Positions 19,591 through 31,129 of a stretch of DNA of 64,000 nt are shown piece by piece. The translations under genes were made by a program, and so were the position numbers. Every line of letters starts with the position of its first letter. Position 1 is the first letter of the stretch. The notes beneath the pieces were generated by a model. The model was given only the letters and a program-made list of their open reading frames with translations. It made no database searches and was not told the origin of the DNA. Source of the stretch: Fennellomyces sp. T-0311 (Eukaryota; Mucoromycota; Mucoromycetes; Mucorales; Lichtheimiaceae); assembly GCA_025266875.1 (NCBI GenBank), contig JALLLT010000066.1:1-64000 (forward strand). The letters run 5' to 3'.

Positions 19591-21884
19591 ATGAAGTTTG
19601 GTCATACTTTGCAAACCTCCCTGTATCCCGAGTGGACCTTTTACTATTTGGGTTTGTAGCCTTGATGCAGTGTTATCGCCCGCTCCTGTGCTCACCACTA
19701 AAAAATGCGAAAAGCTTACGACGATCTGAAGCGATTCTTGAAGACGCATTCGCGCGGCGATCAGGAATGGACCGAGGACAATGAGTCGGAATTCGTCGAG
19801 CGGCTGGAGAAGGAGCTCGACAAGGTGTACAGTTTCCAGCGCGTCAAGCTGGGGGAAATTAACCGACGCATCGAAGCCGAGGCACACGAGGTGGAGGAGC
19901 TGTGTCGCAAAGAGTCGCCAGAGGAGGACGAGTTCACGGCATCGGAAATGGAACTGGAGCATATCATTGCTGATGTACACGATCTGGCCAAGTTCACTCG
20001 GCTCAACTATACCGGTTTTCTGAAAATCATCAAGAAACACGATGTTTGTATGCCTTGGTGTTTCAGCTTTTAAGTCGCTAAACTTCCACGCGAATAGAAA
20101 GTAACCAAGTGGGCTCTCAAGCCCATGTTCAACGTTCGCCTGAATGCCAAACCATTCTACAAGGAGAATTATGACGCCCTGATCGTCCGCATATCGACGC
20201 TATACGACCGTGTGCGCACCCGCGGCAAGGAGCGTGGCGGCGATTCAGGCGCTGGCGGCAAACAGTCGGCGTTCGTCCGCAACACAACCAAATATTGGTA
20301 TGCACATCTATCACTTGGCCTTTTTCGTCTCTGACATCCAATGTTTCAAGGGTCCACCCCGATAACATCACAGAGCTTAAACTGATCATCCTCAAACATT
20401 TACCCGTCCTGGTGTTCAATCCCAACAAGGAGTTTGAACCCCAGGACTCGGCCATCACCAGCATCTACTACGACAACGACGACTTTAACCTGTACATGGG
20501 CCGTCTGGAAAAGAGCGAGGGCGCCGAGGCCATCCGCATGCGCTGGTATGGCGGCATGGACGCCAACACCATCTTTGTGGAGCGCAAGACCCATCGCGAA
20601 GACTGGACCGGCGAGAAATCCGTAAAGGCTCGCTTCCCCATCAAGGAAAAATATCTGAATCCCTTCCTCCATGGCCAATATACCACCGACGAGCTGTTCG
20701 CCAAGATGCGAGAACAGGGCAAGCATTCGGAAAAGGAGATCCAGGAGATGGAACAACTCGCACAGGAAGTCCAGTATACTGTCCTTACCAAACGGCTGCA
20801 TCCCATGATGCGCACATTCTATAACCGTACCGCATTCCAGTTACCAGGCGACGCTCGCGTGCGTATCTCCTTGGATACCGAGCTGTCGCTGATCAGAGAA
20901 GACAACATGGGGCGCACACGAGCCGGCGATAACTGGCGACGCACCGACATAGGCGTCGATTACCCGTTCAAGCAATTGGCCGAAGAAGATATCTGTCGAT
21001 TCCCCTACGCAATTCTCGAGGTCAAGCTGCAGACGCACGTGGGCCAGGAACCACCGCAATGGGTGGTGGAATTGGTCAATTCTCACCTGGTTGAGTCGGT
21101 GCCCAAGTTTTCAAAGTTCATTCACGGTTGCGCTACTCTTCTGGAGGACAAGATCAACGTGCTACCATTTTGGCTGCCACAGATGGATATTGATATTCGC
21201 AAGCCTCGTGTCCGTTCGTTTGGATTACTGCGTCCAACGGATACGGCGGGTAGTAGTTCAGCTTCAGGTCACAGCGGAGAGGATGACCATGTCCAAATTC
21301 GCATGATTGCCGAAGCTACGTCTGCACCAACGGAAAGCACGCCGCTGTTGACAGAGACAGGAGAGGAACAAGCCGAAAGCAAGCGTAAGAAGAGCATCCT
21401 GTCGCCTGCCGGGCTGCGGCACTTGTTCAAGAAATCAAAGACGACTTTCCATCGCAACAATGAACGGACCGCACGCGTGGCTGCTGTATCCGCCAAACCG
21501 CCGCCAGTCAAGACGTATTTCGCAAATGAGCGCACGTTTCTGGCATGGCTCCAGTTCACGTTGCTGCTGGGCGGTCTGGCCATTGGCCTGCTCAACTTTT
21601 CGGACAACGTTGGTCGCATCTCGTCTGGTATCTTTACGGCGCTGTCGATGGGAGTGATGGTGTATGCCTTGTACAACTACCATCAGCGCGCCGACCGTGT
21701 GACCCGAAACGAAATCGGCGAGTACTCGGACAAGTATGGTCCTGCATTGCTCACTTCATTTATTGTGCTGGCCGTCTCCATCAATTTTTATCGTAAGTGT
21801 CTTTGGTCTGTACGGCGAAAACACGTACTAACATGGGTGATAGTGCGGCTGTCGTTGGACGATGGTGTCGAATGGAACAAGTAA
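19591..21884 (+). CDS. VTC4: Vacuolar polyphosphate polymerase VTC4 (SPX-VTC-DUF202)
   Basis: This is the catalytic subunit that makes polyphosphate from ATP and moves it into the vacuole. Exons are 19591-19651, 19715-20043, 20098-20297, 20351-21792 and 21844-21884, giving 690 aa. The N-terminal SPX domain starts [15 protein letters not shown] and includes [13 protein letters not shown], the inositol-pyrophosphate-binding basic patch region. The triphosphate-tunnel domain has [28 protein letters not shown] and ILEVKLQTH. The C-terminal DUF202 region ([13 protein letters not shown]) gives about three membrane segments. The first intron hides the true N-terminus, and the ATG at 19705 would truncate SPX. 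Length and domain order fit VTC4 better than VTC2/3, whose polymerase domains lack catalytic residues. Confidence 0.93.
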
Positions 21885-22125
21885 CCTGTTTTCGTACCCA
21901 GCTTCTTTTTACTTTTTTTTTCCACATTAAAACGCTCATGGCTGATTGCGCATTGTCTGGTCCCCTTTATTTGCACAGGCCAAATCATTTCGGCAAAGGC
22001 AAAAAGAAACCACACCGCTTGTTTGTCAATGCATGCTAAAGGGACTAGTGTCTGTAGAATTGGAATGGATCAAGGATCACTTTTGGAACGATCAAGATCC
22101 TCCAGGTACAAACGTCTGACGCTTT
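21885..22125. other. Short intergenic region
   Basis: VTC4 3' region and promoter of the next gene. No feature is supported. Confidence 0.4.
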
Positions 22126-23421
22126 ATGAAAAATGAAAGCGCAGAGAATAACTTTCGAAAAGAACTTCATTTGGCTCCGTGGCTACAAGTAGATAGCGCA
22201 GCAACCACGTTCGATGTTACATTTCGTTTGGCAGACGTGCTTGAGCTGGATAGGATCGCGTTGCAGTCGTGCATGACGCAGCGCTGGCAATGGTACCGAA
22301 TTCAATAAGAGTGCGCGCTATTCAGCCCCTAATGCTGCGTAGTCTGATAGTGGCCGGTGCCGATGGCTTGCTTTCGTTTCTGGATGTTGCATTGGGAGCC
22401 AAGGTAAACATCAACCACCGCGCGAAAGCGACATGTCTGACGCGTTTCATCAGTCCGAGAAGGCGCAGAGCATCCATGGCGTGTTGCTTGAATGTTTGGA
22501 AGACAAGGATCAGATCATGGAGGGCGGCCTCGAGAACCCGTTTCTCGAACGTATGTCCGCGCGCATAAGCACTCTGATTTGCACTGACAACATCCGTCGT
22601 GTAGGTGCCAGGTACCCGCTGCCTTCAACCTCGTACATCCTGCTCTATGCTGAGAGCGACGTGGACGGAAACGATCGTGTATGCGCACAGCTATACCAAT
22701 CACGATTCGACGGCTCAATAGAGCACGTGTTGTCGCAGCTGCATTTGACCGCATATGATCCACTCGACCTTGACTACTTGAGCATGTTTGGCTTCCCGCA
22801 AGATGACCTATTGCCATCCCAGCACCCTTATCCATCCAAATGGGACACTCTGGCAGCGAGGGACGAGGACATCAACGAAAAGCAGCGATTGCGACAGCTG
22901 CAGCGCCCCGACTTTTTCGCCAAACCACGCCCAAAACCCGTTCCTAAGAAGCGTCAGACGATTGATCTAAAGTTCCTGCTGGATCGACAGGAGGGCAGGT
23001 CGTCCTCTCCAAAAGGAAAGCGAAAAGAACAGCCGTCGACTCCCGAACAACCGCGCAAGGTATACACGTCACGCGCGCGCTTCACACTTGTGCTCACATA
23101 TAGGCACGCTAGAGAAAGACATCGGCGGACACTTGGGAATCCGAGAACAAGGAGATGATCAAGAAGCGGCTGTGGGGCACGATGTCCAAGAACCGCGGGC
23201 ACGATCGACGGTCCGAGAAGAGCAAGCTGCTGTTCCACCAGATTTACCTAAGCTGTCAATACGTGTTTGTAAGTCTGAGGAGTGCATTATGCACGCGAGA
23301 CGCTAAACGCTTTGCGGTGTAGCGCCGAGTGATGAAGGACGAGCAGGTGGATCCGGGGCAGCTGGATCAAGTCATCGAGAAGCACCTCGAGTTCTACGAG
23401 GAAATCGACAGGTGTTTGTGA
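22126..23421 (+). CDS. Sld7/MTBP-like DNA replication initiation protein
   Basis: Proposed exons are 22126-22292, 22343-22403, 22454-23059, 23113-23268 and 23323-23421, giving 362 aa. All introns are GT-AG, 50-54 bp, and phases match. The N-terminus (TFDVTFRLADVLELDRIAL) and middle (SYILLYAES) follow the beta-strand pattern I recall for yeast Sld7. The C-terminal helices (ENKEMIKKRLWGTMSKNRG, LLFHQIYLSCQYVF, then an amphipathic helix) resemble the Sld7 C-terminal domain that binds Sld3. If correct it is a nuclear partner of Sld3 in origin firing. Identity is weak and the first two exons are the least certain. The minimum gene starts at the ATG at 22433. Confidence 0.5.
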
Positions 23422-23584
23422 TCATATGCAAACGGCAAGGGGGTCGCTCTCGAAACGGCACATAACGCGTGCCACTCACTGCTCAACCTTTTTTTTTGCG
23501 TAGCACCAATTGCTTGTCAAAAAAGCTTGGCTTGTTCGTTTTTTATCACTCCACTCTCTCCCTTCCCCCACCCCTTATACCATA

Positions 23585-26018
23585 ATGTTTACTCGCGCAA
23601 GGCACATGAGTGCCTCGTCCGCGGGCCAAGGCTATACCCGACTGCAACAGCAAGATGATTTCGATGATGAATATGACGATCTAATCGCACACACCTCTAT
23701 TGAACGCCATCCCAACTCTCTCATTGTAGCCAGCAATTACCATAGTGCCGTCGTGCCGCAACTGCCAAAAGCCAATGCCATGCCCAACGATCTTGCGGAA
23801 GAAGCAGCTGCATCAACAGCAAGCATTCCAGAGGATGAGGAAGTCATGCAATCGTTCTCGGCACGTGCGAGCATGTCCGCCAAACGAGCAGCAGAGATCC
23901 CAATCGCGACGCAACGGTTTATCAGAAGCAAACTGCCGTTTCGCAAAACAACCGCAACAGAGGCGTCGTTTGCGTCGTTACCCAAGGTGATCATGGCGGA
24001 TATCCAGCAAGGCGACATGCCGTCCCAGGCAGATCCAACGCTCAAGGAGTTATCGAAACGCGGATGGACGATTGTGCGTCGGCGAAGACTCCGTGGAAGA
24101 CGCCGCATGCTAGGCAACAAGAAGCACGTGCGAGGAGAACTCACCCCACTATCATTTGACAATACGCTAGCACCCACAGATCAGTTATCCACATCGGTGT
24201 TTGTCAAATGGGACCCAGCGTCGTCACCAACGGATCCAGCCATGCAGCGCCCGGCGTCGCCGCCCTTCATCCGCAAGGTACATCTGCATGCCATGCATTA
24301 CTGCACGCAAGGTGCTAATATAAAAAGCTTAACAGGATATCCCGGTCAGTAAAGAGGAATTCGAAAGCGTGGTCCAGTCTGTTCGGTCGGCGATTGACAA
24401 TGCGGGAGTGCAGCCGACGCGCATCAGCCAGGGCTCCAGTGGATCGTATTTCTGTCGCGACCGCTCTGGCAAGATCGTGGGCGTGTTCAAGCCAAAGAAC
24501 GAAGAGCCGTACGGCAGACTGAATCCCAAATGGACCAAATGGATCCACCGTCACCTGTTTCCATGCTGCTTTGGGCGGAGCTGTCTGATCCCTAACCTCG
24601 GCTATATTTCCGAAGCTGCGTCGTCTCTGATCGACCGCCGCCTCGGCACATGCCTTGTCCCACATACCGATGTCGTTCACTTGGCCTCTTCTTCGTTCCA
24701 CTATGATTATCTCGACCGCCGTTCTGCCGCCGTCGTTGGACTGCCTCCAAAAATTGGTAGCTTCCAATGCTTCCTCGATGGCTTCAGGGATGCCAATCTG
24801 TTCCTGCGCGACCATCCGTACCCCGTCGATCACTATTCGTCTTCCTCGTTGGTTCGGGGCAGCTCTGTTTGGGCCGGGTGCATGGGTCAGCAAGACGAGG
24901 ACGACAATGACTATGCCTCTCTCAGCGAGGGCCAGGAAATGTATGCCGAGGCTGTCGCGGATGAACGCTATGATAGTGATCAAACACATATTGGCAGTCG
25001 AGCGCCCTACAAGAAAGGCTTCAAGTGGACTCATCGCATGCAAGACCAATTCAAGATGGAATTCGAGCAGCTCGTGATTCTCGACTATCTGATTCGTAAT
25101 ACAGGTGAGAGGATTTGTCTTTCATAATGGCCTTCTCGTTTGCTAAGTGCTGCGATAGATCGCGGACTGGATAACTGGATGATCAAGTACTGCCACGACA
25201 CGCTTAGCGGCAGCAGTAGTCCCACGACGAATGGCAGCTTACTCGACTCATACAAGAATGCGTATATCCAACTAGCTGCAATCGACAACGGTCTTGCATT
25301 TCCATTCAAACACCCGGACCAATGGCGATCGTATCCGTACGGCTGGCTGGCCCTCCCTGAACCCCTCATTGCACGACCCTTCTCAGAATCTACGCGGCAT
25401 CAATTCCTTAGCGTCTTGTCAGATCCCGTATGGTGGCGGGAAACCGTCAGAGAACTGAGGGAACTGTTCAAAACTGATTCTGACTTTGACGAACGCATGT
25501 TCCAGCGCCAAATGGCTGTTCTGAAAGGGCAAGGGTTCAATATCGTCCGAGCTCTGTCAGATCCTAATGCTACTCCAATGGATTTGGTAGCAACAGAACG
25601 CGTGTTGGTGAATCAGGAGGAAATCCTGATCGAATATGACGAAAGGCTCATCCAGAAGCGAAGCCCACAACAGAAACAGTCGCCCAGACGATTGAAAACG
25701 AAACGCTCGACCTCGTTTGATCTATCCATGCATCAAGCTTCGTCGGCTGAAATGATACCACCGCCTCCACCACAACTAGAAGAAGAACCGCTGCCTTGGA
25801 GCGACCGGTTACGCAGCAGGATGTCGCTAGATCTGGGTCGTCGGCGAAGGCGGCGACTGATACGAAACCTGCGCCTGGGAAGGCACGTAGGAAGCGATGG
25901 TGAGAACGACTCGTCAAGTGACTCTGAAGATGAAAAGGATACCCGTAAACGCGTCACGATCATTATGGAGACGATAGAAGTAGTTAAAAGCCGTGCGCCT
26001 TATTTTACATGCTGCTAG
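23585..26018 (+). CDS. LSB6: Type II phosphatidylinositol 4-kinase
   Basis: The enzyme phosphorylates PI to PI4P on Golgi, endosome and vacuole membranes. Exons are 23585-24277, 24336-25104 and 25159-26018, giving 773 aa. The kinase core starts near residue 255 with the nucleotide-binding SQGSSGSYFC and VGVFKPKNEEPYG. A cysteine-rich LFPCCFGRSC (about 305) corresponds to the palmitoylated CCPCC motif of the family. Catalytic strings are LDYLIRNTDRGLDNWMIK and AIDNGLAFPFKHP. The N-terminal 240 residues are disordered and Ser-rich. The C-terminal tail is strongly basic (RRRRRLIRNLRLGR), then acidic, and ends in two cysteines. A non-ATG open extension upstream (23510) is untranslated leader. It converges on LOA1 with only 43 bp between stops. 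Confidence 0.95.
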
Positions 26019-26061
26019 ATATACACAGATATATCGCTTTTGATTTGAAAATAAACTTTTT

Positions 26062-27395
26062 TTATCTGGTTTTCTTGTTACGGATTGTTTGCTGCTCTTG
26101 TTTCCGCGCGCTCTTTTTGTCTCGCAGATGGTAATATTCCAGAAAGTCTCGTTTGTCTGCCATGCTCAGGTTGGTTTTGCGTAACCGTGACATGTTGCCC
26201 AGACATACCGCCAGCTGTCCGCCTACCAAATCATCCATGTGCTTGCCGGCAATGGAAGCCAGATCGGCCGCCTCTTGAGAAGCTGTCATTGCTGGATTGC
26301 ACGGCACATCGTCGCTTGCCAGTCGTTTCACCGACAATGTGTTATAAAACTACCGCAGCGTGTGTCAGGTTATTGCAGATGGATGGCTAGACGTGCTTAC
26401 CTGCGAGCATAATTTACAAAAATGCCAGAACTGGTTGCCAACGGTGTAGGTGGGAGGCATATTGCGGTATTCGTATCGAAACGAGACAACGTGGAAGCGG
26501 CCATTGCGGTCGGATGGTTGATACGGGTGGAAGATGGGAGCAAACTTTAGCAGGGCACGGCCATTGGTAGTAGTTCCCTCCGGGAACACGACAATCGGCC
26601 GATTGATTTGTTGCGATAATTCACGTAGCGTGCACTTTTCACCGGATAACTGGGGCACTTTCGTGCACAGTCGAAGCGCATTCCAGAAGCTGATTTGGCG
26701 GACATTGCCATCCGCATAGATTTGCGTAAACACTGGATCGTATCTAATCAACTTTTTCTGTGAGCATCACCGTGTGCCCCAGCAGACATCTCCAAAGAAA
26801 CGTACGCATAAGCAAGATATATGACGTCAATATAGGATGTCCAATTGGCCACAATGATGTCGCCCGATCCAACCTTTGCCTCTTTCTTGTTTCCACGACT
26901 ACTCCCTCGACGCAGCGATACTACTTCGCTTTTGATGAAAAAGAACCCACTGGCAAACAGGATCAACCGTAAAAACACAGTCGCCCATAACCGCGACCAT
27001 ATCCGCTGCAATGGCCCTATCTATAACAAAACTTGGTTATTTTGCGCTGGTGTTACCCTTTTACCAAACTTATACCATAATGACACCCAGCACACGGTTC
27101 ACCAGGAAATACAGCAGGCTTAAAAGTAACACCAGGGCAAGTTTAACTAATCCTTGGATGGGCCCGACGATATAATGCACTGCATTGGACAGAGTCAGTA
27201 ATAAACTGGATTCCGTACGCGGAGGCTATTTGAAAGTTTTAAAAACTCGTGCTTCTCAATCCGTAATATAAAGCTTACAACTGGTGGTAAGAAGGGTTGA
27301 ATGCCGGTGCTGGCGTCCTGTTGATTTATAAGTCAGTACATTAAAGGGAAAAGACAAATGTAGAAACTTACTCTCCAACGCGAGTACTTTTCCAT
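26062..27395 (-). CDS. LOA1: Lysophosphatidic acid acyltransferase, Loa1/Vps66 type
   Basis: This is an ER/lipid-droplet enzyme that acylates lysophosphatidic acid. Exons in coding order are 27395-27372, 27317-27279, 27225-27076, 27020-26802, 26757-26401 and 26349-26062, giving 358 aa. The N-terminus MEKYSRWRDASTGIQPFLP matches the conserved start of yeast Loa1, which supports the two tiny first exons. Membrane segments follow (LALVLLLSLLYFLV; TVFLRLILFASGFFF). The acyltransferase motifs are NWTSYIDVIYL, in place of the usual NHxxxxD, and FPEGTTTNG. The C-terminus is basic (ARKQEQQTIRNKKTR). The 44-bp intron at 26801-26758 is the least certain junction, because its donor is GTTTCT. Confidence 0.87.
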
Positions 27396-28317
27396 TGGGA
27401 CAAAAAAAAGAGATGGGGAAAGTGCAACCGGAGCGGTACCTTTTCAGTCACATGTCATTTGGGCGCTGACCACAAAAAATATTCTGTTTCCTTGGTTTCA
27501 TGCAAAATGTAGCAAGTTATACTTGCGTTATCTTAGATGCGCACAGATGTCAGTATGGCTGTATATTGTTCCAATTTCACCAAGATAATGTAAGACTCGT
27601 CTTCCTTTCCCTTACGCTTCCGCATTATTGTTCGGAAAGTGATGTGGTGATCCTTTGCAACAATTCCCATTACGTATGAGAAAACCACGGGTCTGACACA
27701 TTGATTGCAGTACATAGAAATTGTATGGCATTAAGTAAGTCTCAATATCGATAACGTTCGCCCGTATAATATAGCTTTAAGTGCCATTTCTATATTTTTA
27801 TGGTAACAGACTCCTGGGTAGCAACGATGCTGCTACAACGACCAAACAATGTGGGATGAAGTACTTACTGTCTCTGTGACACAAGTATGCAACAGCAAGC
27901 ATATCAATCGATGTTTTCAGTATGAATGCGCGTGCGTGACAGCAATGGGGAAGAATAAATTTGATAATGCCAAAATCATTCATTATTACCGTTGCATTTA
28001 TCTTTGATCAGGTGATGGTCTATATGGAAATTGGGAAGCATACCAGTTCTTCCCATGCTAATATAATGTCATCTAATTTAATAAAGTTAATCTGGAGCGT
28101 ATTGGTGTAGCCGATAATCGATGAGATGAAATTTTATGTACAAATAACAATGAGAGGGATACAGGATGCATATCTATATGAAGGAGTATATATATGTATG
28201 TATAGGAAAAAAAGAAAGAGAGGGGGTATCAAGTAAAATAGATTACAACTTTCTAGATTACGCATGCGCAGCTGTAACTGGCATGGATATGATTTTAAAA
28301 TCATCAACCTGTTTAGT
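27396..28317. other. Intergenic, AT-rich
   Basis: About 0.9 kb containing LOA1 promoter sequence and the BTB/CAP-Gly 3' region. I see no coding signal or RNA gene. Confidence 0.4.
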
Positions 28318-31129
28318 TTATGATGAGTATGCATTCTTCACTGGATGTATATACGAACGGCTTACTTTGCAGAATGCTCCACGCTGCTGATCCGTATGAA
28401 AGTAACGTGTGCCATCATAGGATCCATCATTGCTTCCAACTACAGTTAAAAAAAGAGAGAGAGATTAATTTTTGAGTCACATTTCAACTTTAAAAAAAAA
28501 GATACGTACGTCTATTTTCAAGTTCGATGCCAACGTAAACGCCTTTTGCGAAATGAACTTCTCCAATGTACTTGATGGTACCTTGCATAGGCAATGGTCT
28601 TCGCAATAATTCCACTTTCGCACCCAAAACAGGCATCACCGTGCTTGTACAATCATCATCATCACTCATATCACTGCTGCTCGATCCCCATCCAAGCCTT
28701 GCGCGCAAAGGTGAATGGCTGCGTTTGATTTTTTTCTGTTTGTTCTTTTTGTTTCTGGGCTGCAAAAGGATCTTCATGGCTGGAGCTGTGGTTGGGGCGG
28801 TGCTTGCAGGTCGTTGAGGCATGGTTGGTAGTTCGAAACGCAACCGTGTTTGTCTTCCGGTTGGTGTTGATGAACGCACAGGGGTAGATGATGACTTGCT
28901 CATGGAAGCACCCGATGAATCCATAGGCAATAAGGCATCGGCCAATAAGGATGGGGACACAGAGTTATTGGGGTTTTCGAGATTACTGTCGTCTCGGACC
29001 AATTCACGTAATGATGGATTGCTTGCACGATAAGCATTGGCTAAACTGTTTGGAGCCAGCAGATTAGACGCAGCAGGGTCACGTTGTTGAGTCAAAGTAT
29101 TGGAAATGTGATGTGTTGCTGCGGATGATGTGGACTTGTTGGATAAACTATCATGTGAGCGTCTGCTTCTCAGACTGAGCAATGAAAGTCTTCTGTAGGA
29201 TAAGCTACTGCTTGCCGCGCTGCCGCGTCGTCCTCCGTATTCACTTTCAGCTTTTCTCGATTTGTTGGAAGATCTTGATCTAAATCCAAACAGAGATGCA
29301 AAGTCTGTTTCGAACGATTTGGTTAAACTTCGGTAAGGCACTTCAATATCTACTCATCAGATAGGACAATTAGTAATTTTTTTTTAAAAAAAAATGAACA
29401 TAGCCATATACTAACCTTCTGATAGCTTGCGCATGATATCCTTTTCTAACTTCTTAAAGCCACCCAATGCCTTCACTTGTGACCAATTATGCGCAAGATA
29501 CGCCACACATTGCTGATAGGCATCCACAAGAACATTGTCCACAATCCTATCTTGGTCCATCTCCTGGCGCCCAATCAGATCGCGCACGATGCTCTGATAC
29601 AGCTCGCCTGCATTGTTTTCATTGATTCCTTCGTGCATGACACGAGTCATTAGAAACTCGAGGAAGTCCACCGAGAGCCCGGATCCGACTGCGATGCCAT
29701 CCACGCACGATAGTAGAATGGGATACTCGACGCAATAGAATTCGAAGTTGTCCGAAATAATTGATACCGTATGACTGGCCAGATTATCCAGGATCTGCGT
29801 CACCGTCGAAGCGTTTGTGGGGTGCATCCTCGACAAGCACAGATGAAGTGCTTCCAGTACCTGGATAGCTGTCTGCTTCTTGATATTAGCCGTTATTTGA
29901 CTGACAATCTCGGCCACAATATTGGTAGTCTTGGAATCGGCAAGTATGGAAAAAGCTTGCGCAGACCACAGCGACGCCAACGAATGTACAGGCTCGGCAT
30001 AGATGGAGATCAAATTCTGACGAAGTTCGGGAACATGACTCTTGTATTGATCCGAAAACCACAACATGGAAGGAAGCAGAGCAGCGCAGTCGGAGCATGA
30101 GCATTTGAATTGATTGCAAAGCTCAGCCATCTCGTAAAGAACAGCTTGACACACGGTGTCCTTGTCGTTGAGGTAGTCAGCGAGGCGAAAGACATCATGC
30201 AAAAGACGCAGACTGTACTTTTTGCGCGGCAGACTTTGCTGGTGTGCCTTGGTTGTGGCAACAGGTGATGTGTCGTTGGGTGGACCAGGTGGGATGCGTA
30301 ACGTGTCAGTGTAATAGTAGCGCAGTATCACATCGAAGCTAGTGGGCGAAAAAATATCACTAGGGAGGTAGATAGTGGAGCTCGAAGCTTCTCGAAATTC
30401 CGTGCAAAACATGGCGTAGAAATGAGGCGATTGGGCGGCCAAAATACATCGATGGATAGGAATCGTGCACTGCTGCTGCTTCTGGCCGTCTTTTGGGCTG
30501 GTGTAAAGGTTCAATACAACATCATTGGCTATGCGAGTTTCAAAGAGAGCCGCAATGTTGTCCTTCAGCTGCTCGAGAGGCGCGTCGGATGCAGGGGGCA
30601 GAAGGGACGTGCCCAAGCGCTTTTCTTGATGCTGAATGTCCTTGATGATGTCAGGCTGGAAATCCGTGTTACTGCTGCGCAGAGTGGATAGAGTTGCGGA
30701 TGACGCACTGGTCTGGGTACTGGTAAGTGACAAGGTGGATAATGACGAAACTTCGCTTGAATCCGGTTCCGAAAACTCAGCAGTGTACCAGAAGCGGAGC
30801 AGCTGCTGAAGGGTGGTGTATGGCACGATCGGGTCTTTGATCACCAAAAGATCCATCGAGTTGGCATTGCTCACCAATTCTGGAAGGTGTTGCGTGCTAA
30901 ACGCTTTAGGCGCGCGTGCAAGTATTATGGCTTTATTATTTGTAGGAAAATTAACAACATGGAATCAAAGAATTAATAGTAAAGAAAAAAAAGAGAGAAA
31001 TGGCTAACCTCGATGAGCCCAAATCTTGCCGCACGGATAGTCGAAACAGACATCAGCGAGGTACTCTTGCGCACAATCCAGTAATTTGTTGAGAGCCGAC
31101 TGTAAAGTTTTGGAAGGGGGAGAGAACAT
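28318..31129 (-). CDS. Double BTB/POZ protein with C-terminal CAP-Gly domain
   Basis: Exons in coding order are 31129-31009, 30930-29416, 29349-28510 and 28439-28318, giving 865 aa with all phases matching. A first BTB begins YLADVCFDYPCGKIWAHRAI, where the first intron splits Arg/Ala, and runs into LLRFWYTAEF. A second BTB contains NDVVLNLYTSP, IPIHRCILAAQSPHFYAMF and RYYYTDTL. A long helical BACK-like region follows, then a Ser-rich linker. A CAP-Gly domain (KYIGEVHFAKGVYVGIELE, NDGSYDGTRYF) closes the protein. CAP-Gly binds EEY/F tails or microtubules, and BTB mediates oligomers or CUL3 binding. A role linking ubiquitin ligase scaffolds to the cytoskeleton is inference. Without the 66-bp intron at 29415-29350 it would look like two separate genes. 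Confidence 0.85.

Noticed and set aside
19317..19784. 155-codon plus-strand frame across DFG10 and VTC4
   Set aside because: It overlaps two well-supported genes in another frame, crosses VTC4's first intron, and has no motif.
28490..30877. Two separate genes, a BTB protein and a CAP-Gly protein
   Set aside because: A 66-bp GT-AG intron (29415-29350) joins them in phase. The apparent start of the second is a GTG with no nearby ATG.
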